This document shows, one piece after another, positions 1 to 10,770 of a stretch of 64,000 nt of DNA. Source of the DNA: Costus lasius. Its lineage: Eukaryota > Streptophyta > Magnoliopsida > Zingiberales > Costaceae. Position numbers and translations under genes: made by a program. Numbering within the stretch: the first letter of the stretch is position 1; each line of letters begins with the position of its first letter. Where the stretch lies: the NCBI GenBank assembly GCA_027563935.2, contig CM050447.1, positions 14,042,501-14,106,500 of the forward strand, given 5' to 3'. The notes beneath the pieces are model-generated. The model was not told where the DNA came from, searched no databases, and was given only the letters and a program-made list of their open reading frames with translations.

Positions 1-1072
1 GCGGTCCCTTGCACAAGAAGCAGGCAATCAGTCTCAGTTGACCTTGCCCTCGCTCTGCAGGTCGAGCATGCTCCTGCCATGTTGGTTGCCCTCTGTTTTG
101 TCGGGGGGAGAGCCTCTCTCTCTCTGGCGCTCTGGGTCTGGGTGGAGATGGTCGTTTCGGGGGCGACCTTTGTGCTCTCTGAAAGGTGGTCCCTGAAGTC
201 CTCTGGTCCACCAGAGACTCGGCTATAGCTGCAGCAGTCCTCCAGTCCTGCGGCGCATGTCGTTGGACCTCCGTTGCCGCCCAAGGTTGGAGATTCCGGA
301 GGAAGAAGTACCTCCTATCTCCCTCCGCCATCTCGGGTAGCTCCAACATCAGCGCGGAGAACGCCCTGACATACTCCTGGATCGTCCCTGTATGCTTTAG
401 CCGATCCACCGCCTCTCGCGCTTGGTCCACCGAGTTTCCGGGAAGGAACTGCTGCCGCAGTTCCTCTCGGAACACCTCCCATGTCCAACTAGCCGTCTCT
501 GATGTCGAATCAACTTTGGTTCTCCACCAAAGTTTTGCATCATCTGAGAGATATGTTGTGCACACCCTCACCTTCTCCTGATCTGTGACATGGTTAGCCT
601 CAAAATATTGTTGCATGTCCCAAAGGAAGTTACCCAATACTTTTGCAGATCTGGCCCCTTTGAACATTGCAGGTTCTGGGGTGCGAACCTTCCCGTTGCC
701 GTTGGGACCCCCGTACTCCGCCCTGGTTGCTGTAAGGCCGCCCCCTTGGGCCTGCGCCAGTGCCATGCGTGTCACCGCAAGATCAGCCAAGATCTGCTGT
801 TGCGCTGCCACGGAGTTGGCTTACTGTGTCGTTAAGGTCGCTACTTGTCCTTGCAAGGTTGCCACCTACTGTTGTAGCGCTGCCATCCCTTCAACGTTTT
901 GCTGGGCTTCAGCCATCCCAGCCAAAGTTTGTTGAAGGGCAACAATTTGCAACCTTTGCTCCTCTACCGTGCGATGGATTTCCTCCACCTGAGGAACTAC
1001 CGCATCTCGGCTATTCCCCGTCAAACCGAGCCCCTGCTCGATCCGGGCAATGCGATCTCCTTGATTCACCAT
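1..1072 (-). pseudogene. Ty3/gypsy-type gag remnant, antisense
   Basis: On the minus strand this stretch encodes a degraded retrotransposon gag. It begins near 1072 with a coiled-coil-like N-terminus (MVNQGDRIARIEQ) and continues through the retrotrans_gag core, where KLWWRTKV, TWEVFREELRQQFLPGN and RRYFLLRNLQPWA can be read antisense between about 600 and 230. The same motifs occur in the better preserved gag at 35820-36938, so the two are members of one family. At least one in-frame stop lies just after 866, so no intact protein is made. The gag starts right after a primer-binding site at 1091-1101 and an LTR at 1105, as expected for the 5' part of a minus-strand element. The 3' part lies outside the left edge. 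The family is secure; the exact ends of the reading frame are not. Confidence 0.8.
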
Positions 1073-1090
1073 GCTGTTGAATCACTTTAA

Positions 1091-1101
1091 GCTCTGATAC
1101 C
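1091..1101 (-). other. Primer-binding site (tRNA-iMet type)
   Basis: Read on the minus strand this is GGTATCAGAGC, the classic plant retrotransposon primer site complementary to the 3' end of initiator methionine tRNA. It follows the end of the LTR (...GCGTGACA) by three bases, which sets the element's orientation as minus. Confidence 0.8.
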
Positions 1102-1104
1102 TGT

Positions 1105-2085
1105 TGTCACGCCCCGGTCGGAACGGTCTAAAAACAGCGCTTATCCGCTTCCTAGAGCCATCCGGCGGAACACCGGAACGTGATCGCGCTAGGGTTTCCG
1201 GACCGAATCTCATCCCCAAATTCGAAACCCTAGTTCCCCGCTCACTTTTTCTTCCCAAATTACAATTCACTCAAGGAAAACCCTAACCCTAATTAGGAAA
1301 TCCGAAAAGAATCAAAACCCTAAATCAAAATACCTCACTAGTCAAAATTAATTTTGACCAAACAGTGCCGCTCGTTTGATTTTGATTTCGCTCGGCTCAC
1401 ATCAGCCCTTCCGATTTCGTCCGCCGCGCCAAAATTTCTTTGCTGACGTCCTTGCTTGCGTCAGCGACGAATTCGATTTCGATTTCGAAATCGAAATCCG
1501 AAATACGTCGTTGACCGTTGACTCGTCCTCGAGTCGAACACTGGTAACTCGTTCGTCGTCTTCTTCGTCTCTCCCACGACGCCGCCTGCGTCGTGATTCC
1601 GACCAAGTGCCGACGCGCTCGTAAGCTCACCGAAGAGGAACGGCCGATTGTGGAAAGGGCCGCCTGCTCCGCTCTTCCTCAGCTCCGACGACGTCGTTCA
1701 CCGTCGCCGTCTACAACAACGACGAAGAAGCACAGAGCCACCGGAAACAGGGGAAGCAAGGAGGTACTGCCGCCGGAGAAGAAGCACAGGGGAAGGGAAA
1801 GCTTCACTTTATTCCTTCGTAAATCAAAGTTACAAAACCCTTCACCTCTCGTCTCTCTTCCTCACGTCGGCGGCGTCGCTTGCCACCGTTTACAGACGCT
1901 CGCGGAGTTCTCTCTTCTCTCTCGATCACGTCTCTCAAGCTTTCACTCCAAGCTTTCCGTCGCTCACCCCTCGCCTGATGATCTCGCCGAAGGTCCTTGC
2001 TCGATCGCCCTTCTGCTCCTTTTAAAGAGAGGAAGCCGCCTTCAATCCGTTCTCCGCGACCGCCTTCAATCCGAAGGTCCTTGTA
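1105..2085 (-). mobile_element. Truncated 5' LTR of the gag element (family A)
   Basis: The sequence begins TGTCACGCCCCGGTCGGA and runs through CCCTAACCCTAAT boxes and a palindromic run of GATTTCGA units. It resembles the complete LTR at 37097-38129, which shares the TGTCACGCCCCGGTCGG start, the CGGAACACCGGAACG block and the TCCTTTTAA block. The complete copy is 1033 bp and ends TGACA. Here similarity stops near 2085, where a plus-strand integrase begins, so the outer end of the LTR is lost. Open reading frames inside it on both strands are incidental. Confidence 0.75.
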
Positions 2086-3195
2086 GTAGGGTTGCCTCGA
2101 ACCTCCACCAAGTGCGACTCCATTTTCGTTGTTGTGGACCGTTTCTCAAAAATGGCTCACTTCTTAGCGTGCTCCAAGACCTATGATGCCTCCCACGTCG
2201 CTAAAATCTTTGTGAACGAGGTAGTTCGACTCCACGGATTACCTAAGACCATCGTGTCCGATAGAGATACTCGATTCGTGAGCTACTTTTGGAAGACCCT
2301 ATGGGTTTTGCTCGGCACGAAGCTCAGGTTCTCCTCGGCCTTCCATCCTCAAACGGATGGGCAGACAGAGGTAGTAAACCGCAGTCTGGGGAATCTTTTA
2401 CGCTGTCTCGTAGTCGAGCATAAGACTAGTTGGGATACTATTTTACCTATCGCTGAGTTCGCCTACAACAGTGCTATCAATAGAACTACAGGACTCAGCC
2501 CCTTCCAAATCGTAACTGGCCAACAACCAAACAAGCCTGTCGACCTGCTACCCATTTCGCCTTCCCTTCCTATTTCTGACTCTGCATTGACTTTTGCACA
2601 ACACTTGGCGGATTTACATAACGAGGTAAGGCGGAAAATCGATTTGAGCAACAACAAATATCAGGCAACGGTTAATCAGCGTCGTAGGCCACATATCTAT
2701 AATGAGGGTGACCAAGTAATTGTGAGAATCAAACCTGAGAGGCTTGGTCCGGGGGTCAATTCTAAGCTGCATGCCAAGAACATGGGACCGTTTACCATCT
2801 TGCATAAAATCGGAGACAACGCATATGTCCTGGATCTCCCTGCCACAATGGGAATCAGCTCCACCTTCAACGTACAAGACCTGCTTCCATATCATCCACC
2901 TCTTCCAGAAGAACCGACGCCAGCTGAAGAAGAGCCCCACCAAATTTCAGATGAACAAACCGTGCTTACTAAAGAAGGTCCTACCCCTCACTACCTGGTT
3001 GAATGGAATGATGAATCTGCTTGGATGCCTGAACAAGAAACAGAAAATATTTCACCCCAGATGTTACAAGAATATCAACAAGTTCCTTCTCCAGAGGAGA
3101 ATTTCTGTCCACCGAGGGGAGTTGATGCAGCCCGCAACACCAGCCCACGCCGATCCAAACGAACGCGACGGCCTCCGAATCGGCTGGATTTGTAA
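2086..3195 (+). pseudogene. Ty3/gypsy integrase fragment with chromodomain-like tail
   Basis: This is about 369 codons open in one frame, without its own start. It enters at GLPRT, a conserved point just before the integrase core. The catalytic triad can be read: first Asp in VVVDRFSKMAHF, second in VSDRDTRF, and Glu in GQTEVVNRSL. It is followed by the usual C-terminal block (GDQVIVRIKPERL, MGPFTILHKIGDNAYVLDLP) and a tail with HYLVEWNDESAWMPEQE, which resembles a chromodomain as in chromoviruses. Gag, protease, RT and RNase H are absent because the upstream side is fused to an unrelated antisense LTR at about 2085. The core is uninterrupted, so truncation is fairly recent. An LTR-like region follows. 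Confidence 0.85.
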
Positions 3196-3840
3196 CCCAG
3201 CCACGGGAAGACACGTCCAGGCCCGCTTCTCGAACAATCCTCCACATCAGCGAACGATCGCGGCCACAGCTGGACGAATCTTCGGTGTAACTAATTGGAG
3301 ATTAACATGTCATTTACGTTAAGCAGCATTGTTAAAGTTCCCTATAAATAGAGCCCCTCCTTCTCGAGACGGGGCATGATGAATGTAATGTTTTTTACCA
3401 GTTTCAATGAAGTTTCATTGTTTTCTTAGTGCTATGTTCGTCGGCGGGTGAATCGTCCCCGCTCCGGCAACTCGGTGGTGAAGTGTCCCGCCGTCTCCCT
3501 TTCTTCCCCGTAGCGATCTGATCCGGACACGAGCTCTTCTTCCTCATAGAGATCGCTTGTGTTCGCCGATCATCTCATGTCTACGGTCACACTGTAAGAT
3601 CAGGCGACCTCGCCTGTTCCTCTTCCCCCATCAAGACTGTCCTGTGGCAGATCTCGATGTAAACCGTCCCCTGTAATCTTTCGTGTAAATCTCTGCTTGT
3701 ACGCTGAAGCTGAACGTATGCGGTGAGGTCCGGCGGCGTTGAACGACGAAGAAGTGCGAGATGGTCGGCGGATCCTGTTCTTGGCGAATGCAGCAACCGA
3801 TCCTTCCACCAGCGGTGAGTCTCCTAACTGAGTGTTAATT
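3122..3840 (+). mobile_element. Probable 3' LTR region of the integrase-bearing element
   Basis: A purine stretch (CCGAGGGGAG) at about 3111-3120 is a plausible polypurine tract and is followed by TGATGCAGCC. The integrase frame runs on into this region, as in many chromoviruses. Downstream there is a TATA box (3342-3350), then a GC-rich leader-like stretch. I could not find the right LTR border or a target duplication, so the end is approximate. Confidence 0.5.
3342..3350 (+). promoter_or_regulatory. TATA box in the LTR-like region
   Basis: CTATAAATA is followed about 30 bp later by a GC-rich segment, a normal core-promoter layout for a plant LTR. Confidence 0.5.
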
Positions 3841-5640
3841 CTACGATTCTTGATTTTCCGTCGCTGGTTAGTTGTTGCTCCGATCCGATGTTCGCATGCT
3901 TCACAATGTATATCTGCCTGCAATGTTGTTATCGTTATGTTTTCTTCGTTTCGTCGTCACCGTTTTCCCCGCTTCCCCAAGCCCGTCTCCACTGATCTCA
4001 GCCAGCCAAAACCTTCTCCGTGGCCTTACATGAGAAAACAACCCCTGAGAAACCCCCTGCCCTCCCAGCTTTCGTTTTCGTCGTCGGATTCGTTCCGTCA
4101 CGGGAACATTGCGCGCTCTGTTGTAAATGACACTGGGTCGTCTCTCGGCTTTCTCATCCGCCTCTACGAAGCCTGTTGATCCTGATCTCCATTGTGGTCT
4201 TCCACGAGAGATCGGCTCCCAGAATACGCTATTTTCTCTCCCTGTTTTTTTTTGTCGATCGAAAATGCAGACTCGTAGCTACGTTCTTCCCCTGCTTTCC
4301 TCGTTCGCCACCAGTTGAACGCCGATCTCCGTCGTGATTTCCGCGAGAGATCGAGTTCCTGACCCCCCCGCTGAGTTCTCTCACCATACAGTAGCTGCCT
4401 TCTCCCTGCATTTCCAGCTCCCAATCCCTCTGACGCTGTGAACCTAGATCTCTATCGAGATCGGAAAACTCCCTGCTTCTACCTCACGCCACCACAATCT
4501 TCCACTAGTCCCGATCTCCTCTGTGTTCCTTCCCGAGAGATCTGGCCTCTGAAACCATTCCCTAAACGCACTGCTACGACTTTACCGTATCGTAACTGTT
4601 TCATCGATTTACCACTTCGTTTTCTTTTCGATACCATCCGAAACAGAGACGTTTCCTCCGCCTCTATCCCTCCAGCCTGCAGTCACTGACGGCTGCCCAC
4701 CCTGACCCCCTACTGCCTTCACCGAAAGACAATCTCAGAAACCAGTCCCAACTCAGCCCCTGCTCCTTTCCACCATCGCCACAGATCCCTGCACCCCAGT
4801 CTGTTCCACGAGCCTGTTCCGCGAACACCACCGAGAAGCTGTATACCAGAAGCTTTCCATCACCACGTTGCACCCCCTCCCTTGTCCGACTTATCAGGCA
4901 TCTGCCCCTGCTGTTCTCCGCAATCTCCACCAAGAAACAGAAAGCCCGCAGCCATCCTGCACCTCTCCACTGCCCATCGTAACCACAGACCCGCCGACCT
5001 GCAGCCTCACGCCCAGAACCCAGACGATTGCTCCCTGACGCACCACCACTCCCCATCTACTTACCTTCGATACGTTTCGTTCTCCGACCGTATCGAAACG
5101 ATGATACCTTCTCATCTCCCCTAAGTATCCGCATCTGATACCAGCGCCTCACATCACCTACACCACTGCAACATTCGCCTGCAACCTCTGTCCTTTCCCG
5201 TAGCCTCCTCTGAGAAACTGGAGACCAGAACCTTCCCATCAACCCGCTGCTTCTTCCCCCTGCCCCATCCCACCTTAGCTGCAGACATCTGTACCCCAGC
5301 AGCTCTCCGCGACCTTCGCCACGAAGTCGAACTCCAGGACCTCTCCTTAATCCGCTGCGACAACGTATCGATCTCCAGAAACCTTCCATTCAACCTGTGG
5401 CGTCAACTTACGATTTCCTCCACAGAGAGGTCGAGTTCCAGAAACCTGCCATTAACCTGTCGCCTCCACATATCGACCTACAGAAACCTTTCGTTAAAAC
5501 TGCGGCATCAATCTTGAGCAGTCGAGTTCCAGAAACCTGCCATTAAACTACTGCCTCAACATATCGACCTCAAGAAATTTTTCCGTTAAAACTGCTGCTT
5601 CACCTATCCATTTCCAACTCTAATCCTTCTTATATAGGTT
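3841..5640. repeat. Pyrimidine-rich degenerate tandem-repeat tract
   Basis: No protein-coding signal is convincing here. The tract is C/T-rich on the plus strand and carries many diverged copies of motifs such as GAGATCGAGTTCC and CCAGAAACCTTCCATTAACC. Between 5430 and 5600 the order is clear. Two CCAGAAACCTGCCATTAA units start at 5438 and 5529, and two CAGAAA-type units start at 5480 and 5571, giving a 91-bp dimer made of two related units of about 45 bp. Fainter copies extend upstream (for example 5225 and 5375). It may be an expanded LTR or leader of the preceding element. Confidence 0.6.
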
Positions 5641-6194
5641 AATTGGGACATTGTATTTTTTTGAGTATCTTTATATATTCTATCTATTTATTTTTTTTCT
5701 CTTTCATTCTTTTCTTTTCTTTGCATTTTTCATCTATCCAAGTAAACAAACGGGTTTTTACTAATAGCTTAATCTCAAATTCAACTTGTCAAAGATGCAC
5801 ACCTTCATCAATAGGTCCATCCGTCCATCAAATCATATATAAAATGAATAGGATAATAGTTTTAAATCTTCACCGTATTTAGCGTGGGATAGTATACAAA
5901 CTCCCAAACTTTATTATCTATATTCTACTAGAAGAATATTCAGATCAAACTGTAATTTAGACCGTTAAACGAATTTAACCTCCAAAAGTTTGTCTTGTTT
6001 TTTTTCCTAAATATGCTAGCTCAAGAGGTGATATTTTGTATGAAGGGAAGAGGGTTGCACAGTATGAATAACATAAAGTTTGTGATCAATAGGGCATAGT
6101 GGAAGGAAGCTTCTTTGATTACTCGGGTAGCCTCATAATTAAATGATGATATTATACTCGAGTATTTATCATGTTTAAATATCACGTTTTACTT
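5641..6194. other. AT-rich intergenic DNA
   Basis: This stretch is AT-rich, with T-runs and no sustained reading frame, splice-signal pattern or terminal repeats that I can support. Confidence 0.5.
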
Positions 6195-6586
6195 AGGGGG
6201 CACTTGGCATAACTTTTTAGCTGCTTCTGTTGACTGCAAAAATAAATTTTCATAAATTTAAGTGTTTAACTGTCAACTTCTGAGTTTGGAACTCATAAGC
6301 AGCTGCTGCCCTCAAAAGCTTTCACCCTTATGCTTTTAGCTAGTCAAAAAATTTACTTTACCTTTTCTTCTCATATACATGCCGATCTCCTCTCACTTGT
6401 AATAAATATTAGGAAGACTCTTGTAAATTTTTTTGAAAAGAATATACTTAATAGCACAACACAACTGCAGATCAGTGCAACTATTTACCCAAACATCTTC
6501 AAATTATTCTAGCCAACTATTTTTTAACTAGCACATTTTCAACAAATAAAAATTATAAATTTTAGCTATGCGAAACTGGCCCTTAG
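6195..6586. mobile_element. Small TIR element (MITE), hAT-like ends
   Basis: The left end reads AGGGGGCACTTGGCAT and the right end, reverse-complemented, reads AAGGGCCAGTTTCGCAT, an imperfect terminal inverted repeat. The interior is AT-rich and carries AGCTGCTT/AAGCAGCTGC palindromic motifs typical of this kind of plant MITE. The same AAACTGGCCCTTAG end recurs at about 61758-61771. No clean target duplication is visible, so the borders are approximate. Confidence 0.5.
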
Positions 6587-7213
6587 TCGGGTTGAATTTG
6601 GCTTTTACGTAAAGCCTATATATCAATTGTCACGTCCTGCTTTAACATAATACAAAATTTTAAACTTAATAAATTTTTATAATAAAAATTCGAGCCACAT
6701 AGGTCTCAAATCCACAAAAATCTCACATAGAGGACGAATTAAGTTATTCAAATAGGTCCAAGCACGACTGGCAGGAACGCACCCCATGCGCAAGCCGTAG
6801 CCGAAACGGATCCAAACCTAGTTCCTCACCCGATCTCTTCACTGCCCGCGTCCGAGACTTGCTTCCACACTCGCGTCGAAGCGAAGGAGCACAAAGTCCT
6901 CCTTCCGACGATCGCGGCTACTGAGCTTCCTTCCCCGACGAACACTCGCTGCTATCCCACTTCCGACGAGCGTACATCACACCGCCTGAACCTGACGTCC
7001 ACACGAGGTTGCTGCCTCGAGCTCGTCAGAACCGTGCGAAAAGGAGGCGATGGCAAGAGAAGAGGAACAGGGGAGCTCGGAAGGGTTCCTAGCGTTAGGC
7101 GCACTCTTTACCACATCACCCACACCACTGAAGTGTGGGGAAAGAGGGTAAGTCGTTCACCCTCGTCAGAAAGTTCAATGTGGAGTCCACGTGACTACGC
7201 GCATCCTATTGGC
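6587..7213. other. Intergenic DNA with a GC-rich, exon-like block
   Basis: From about 6770 to 7150 the composition rises to coding-like GC, but no frame is long or recognisable. The same block continues at 8453-8541 and 17686-17850 once the later insertions (the hAT element and the TGTTGG element) are taken out, so it was one locus of about 0.7 kb broken by two insertions. It could be an old gene fragment or a retrotransposon leader; I cannot identify it. Confidence 0.4.
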
Positions 7214-7221
7214 AACACAAC
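7214..7221. repeat. Target-site duplication, left copy
   Basis: AACACAAC lies immediately left of the hAT element and is repeated exactly at 8445-8452. Eight bases is the diagnostic length for the hAT superfamily. Confidence 0.85.
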
Positions 7222-8444
7222 TAGGGATGGCAGCTGGGTAGATATTTCGTGGGTATCCGCCCTATCCGAACCCGTTTACAGGTAATCGGGTGCCTGTTAA
7301 TCGGGTTCGGTTCGGGTATGGGTAGTGTGTATGCTACCCGAGTCGGGTTCGGGTAGCATATACCAAATACCCAATACTACCCGAACCCGGATATATAATT
7401 AACTATTACATACTAACCCTCTAACCCTATACCCACTAACCCTAAACTCATTAACCCACTAACCCACTAATCTGCTAATCCTAAATTCCTGGGAAACCCT
7501 AGTTCACTTATGTAACTTCTTTTCTACACTTCTTCCGAGTCGCCGCCTCCCTCTCAAGTCTCAAACTCTTTCTTCTGTTGCCGCTAGCGGCTAGACCCTA
7601 CTTCGCCTCGACACCGCCGCTAGTCCGTTCTTCACCTCCACTGCTCCCTGCTTCGCTGCGACGTCGCTGCTAGTTTGTGCCTTGCCGCTACTACTTCAAG
7701 CTTCGCCACGCCGCCGCCGCTAGTCCGTGCTTCGCCGCTGCTACTTCCTGCTTTGCCGCCGCTAGTTGCTGCTTCGACGCTTCATCGCCATTTCGCCACC
7801 GATCATTTTCCAGTATTCATGAAATCGCCACTACTTCGCCGCCAGTTTGCCTCAACGCTGATTTTCTAGCGTTTGTCAATCGCCAACATCAAATAGCAGA
7901 GAAGATTTAAATTTTTTAAATAGTATTAGGGTTTAAATCTTCTTAAACAATATTAGGGTTTCCTACAAAATTATTGCATTAATTTCTTGCAATATTAGGG
8001 TTTAAATCTTTTTAAAACGATTGAATTGCCGATGCAGAATTGAGGTTTAAATATTCTTAAATAGTAATAATTTCTTGCAATATTTGTGTTGTTGATTGTT
8101 GACAATAGTTGATATTTTATTTCTAGTTTTATTTGTGACTTAGATGCATTTTTCTTATGTTTATGTTGCTAGTACTAAATAATCGGGTCGGGTTTAGCGG
8201 GTACCCATTAAAACTTGACCCGTATATGTAAATGGGTATACAAATTATTCAAGGTACTTATATGTGTTGTACTTCATATTGGGTATTTATAGGGTTCGGG
8301 TAGTATACGGGTAATAAAATTATATTCGGGGTCGGGTTTGGGTATGAGTGTTAGAAAAAAATTCGGGTAGATAATCGGGTAGTAATTCGGGTTCGGTTAT
8401 GGGTGGTGTAAAAAATGCAAGTACCCGACTCGTTGTCATCCCTA
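7222..8444. mobile_element. Non-autonomous hAT-type transposon, 1223 bp
   Basis: The element is bounded by TAGGGATGGCA on the left and TGTCATCCCTA on the right. These are 11-bp terminal inverted repeats with one mismatch, and an exact 8-bp duplication AACACAAC flanks them. The subterminal zones (about 7245-7400 and 8180-8430) are packed with CGGGT/ACCCG words in both orientations, which in hAT elements are typical transposase-binding repeats. The interior carries repeated copies of a TATTAGGGTTTAAATCTTCTTAAA-like word (about 7925-8060, AT-rich) and a GC-rich CGCCGCTAGT-type repeat (about 7560-7800). There is no transposase frame, so mobility would depend on a related autonomous element. The intact ends imply a fairly recent insertion. 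Confidence 0.9.
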
Positions 8445-8452
8445 AACACAAC
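8445..8452. repeat. Target-site duplication, right copy
   Basis: This is an exact copy of AACACAAC from 7214-7221. Confidence 0.85.
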
Positions 8453-9129
8453 CAGCCGCCGGAGCTGAAGAGGTGTCGCTACTCGACGAATTGATGTCTC
8501 ACCCGTCATTAATGTACAGTCACATCCACCGCTTCGTCGCCTGTTGGGAAACCACGGGGATATTTTACAAATTTTGGCATTACAGAGATTACATACGCAG
8601 CGGAATAATATCCCCGAAATAGGCCAGTCCCAAAAACCCAGTCAAGATCGTCTTATGAGGGAATCAACACGATGTGATAGAAAGTACCTCAGGAGCAAGA
8701 TGAGAAGCCGATGTCGAGGTAGGCGCTCAAGTGTTCGCCCTCTGCAGTCTTACACACACAGATTCCTTGAGCTCTCTTCTTCCACGCCCGGTGCTAGCCT
8801 CGGGAAGAAGATCCACGCCTTAGGAGTGCCTCTTTCTCCTAAGGAGATTGCGCCAATCCTCCAAAGGAGATTGCGCCAAGGGAAGAGGAGGAAGAGAGGA
8901 TGCCGCAAGCTTCTTTCTCCTTTGTGCCAATGAGGGAAAGGGAAGGAGAAGGCTTCGGCCCTTAATGGAAGAGGGAGAGCTCCAAGCTCTCAAGTTGTCG
9001 CCCCTCTATGCCTTCACGCCTTAAAGGGATTAGTCAATCAAGAGAGGGCGGCTAGGGTCCTTTAAATAGGAGCAAGAGGCGGTTTGGGGTGTATGGCAAG
9101 TGTTCACAATTAGATCATGATTCTAGGAG

Positions 9130-9134
9130 ATTAT
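9130..9134. repeat. Target-site duplication ATTAT, left copy
   Basis: ATTAT directly precedes the left LTR and is repeated exactly at 16184-16188. Confidence 0.85.
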
Positions 9135-10596
9135 TGATATGTGTTATTTTTATAGAATTTAGAGTCTTATCTATACAATCATTTTAGGCTTAAGTTCTAT
9201 TTTATGTCAAAAATTTGATATCTTTTACTATTAAGTCCAGAATCTTCACTATTTTTTAATTATTTGTGAAATGCAGGTTATTTCCATATAATTTTGACAA
9301 TATTTTGAAGATTTGAAGTTATGGGAAGATTCGTCATAGTTTGGCAAGGTCACAGGCAAGATTTCAGCGTTTTTGGAGCTTCCCATGAAGAACACGGCCT
9401 GCCCGTGTCCATAAGCATGCCCGTGCTTACCTTCCTGCACTTCATAGAGGCAAGCATGGCCTGGCCGTGCTTATTGGCATGACCGTGCTTACATTCCTGC
9501 ATTCTGCGAGCCAGACACGGCCAGGGTGTGTCTAGAAGCACGGCCGTGATAGCTTCCATGCAGATCAACCTTTCGACGATTTTTCGCTCGATTTGAGTGA
9601 TTCCGAACTCGGAATTGGCTGAAATTTGGAGGGAAACTTCCTAACTGCCTAAGGAAGATATAGAACCATAAAATAGAATTTTTGGAGCAGTTTTGGGGGT
9701 CAATCGTTGGAGAGAGGCGACTTAGGGCGAAAAGGGGCGATTTTACTCATTCAAGGGCTCGATTAGAAAGATTTCTTTGGGGCTATTGAGAGAAGACCAA
9801 AGATCTATCGTCTCCTACCTAAGATCTATAATTTCCCTTCTTTTTGTATACATTTTTGTGGGTTTTAATTGTTAAATGATGCATGTTCTAGAGTAAAACC
9901 CTAGTTCGGGACTCGGGCGTAGCCCGTTGAACACATTTCCTCATGTAAAACATTTTATTGAATCTCAGTGATAGCTTTTAGTAAATTGACTTATTTAAAT
10001 GAGTTGTGCTTATTGTGTATTTATGTTTTGGCCAAACATTTGTATGTGTTAAGTGTTACGAGATGAACTGAGAGATGAATCGTAACACTCGATCGTTCTC
10101 ATTTAAACTTGTGACTAGAATTACGAAAGTCGTTCGACGTCACTCGAGGATTTATGATATTTCATAGAGCTTAATGAGTCTCTTAGGTTAATTTTACTAC
10201 GAGAGTAGGAAATTAGCTTATGCTAGACACCGGATTACGCTTCGAGAGAAGGTAACCCGTACCATAGGAAAGATCGCCTTAAGTTGTTTACTGTCGGATT
10301 GCGCTTCGAGAGAAGGAGATCCATTTTCTATTTCAATTCATTGATTGTTTTACATTTAAAGCTTTCAACGAGGTGAAACCTGAAGTTCCGAACACTTCTT
10401 AAACTGTAATTTTCCCTTAAAGTCGTCGACTTCTTGGTTTGATAATTTAGTTAATTTAGTTTTAGAGCTATTCTTTTATTCCGTGTTTGAATCATCTAGC
10501 TTTCAATGACACTAAAGGTCGGTACTTGACACCTGCTCCCTGTGGGAACGATATTATTTACTACTTCGATAGACCGTGCACTTGCGGAGCCTATCA
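9135..10596 (+). repeat. 5' LTR of nested element
   Basis: The LTR is 1462 bp, starts TGATATGTGTT and ends GGAGCCTATCA. Near 9391-9560 it holds GC-rich palindromic subrepeats built from CACGGCC, GCCCGTGCTTAC and CACGGCCGTG. It has one more subrepeat than the 3' LTR and lacks an 8-bp stretch near its start that the 3' LTR retains. Confidence 0.9.
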
Positions 10597-10602
10597 AGTT
10601 TT

Positions 10603-10619
10603 TGGCGCCGTTGCCGGGG
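10603..10619 (+). other. Primer-binding site, tRNA-Asp type
   Basis: TGGCGCCGTTGCCGGGG starts six bases after the LTR end. It matches the complement of the CCA-tailed 3' end of plant tRNA-Asp (from memory), as used by Athila/Tat-like elements. Confidence 0.8.
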
Positions 10620-10770
10620 AGCAAGGCGTAGTCAATATCTATTAAAAAGCTGAATTGATAGACTAGATTTTTTTTTGTTTTTAATTGTTTTCTATTTTAT
10701 TTTTGAATCATTTGTTCATATTTCTTGTCTTCTTCCTTTCTTCAAGCTTGTATTATCTAGTTAGCTAACC

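Noticed and set aside
7421..7500. Telomere-like CTAACCC words
   Set aside because: The words are irregular and lie inside a hAT element whose subterminal arrays are rich in similar short words; this is not an interstitial telomere array.
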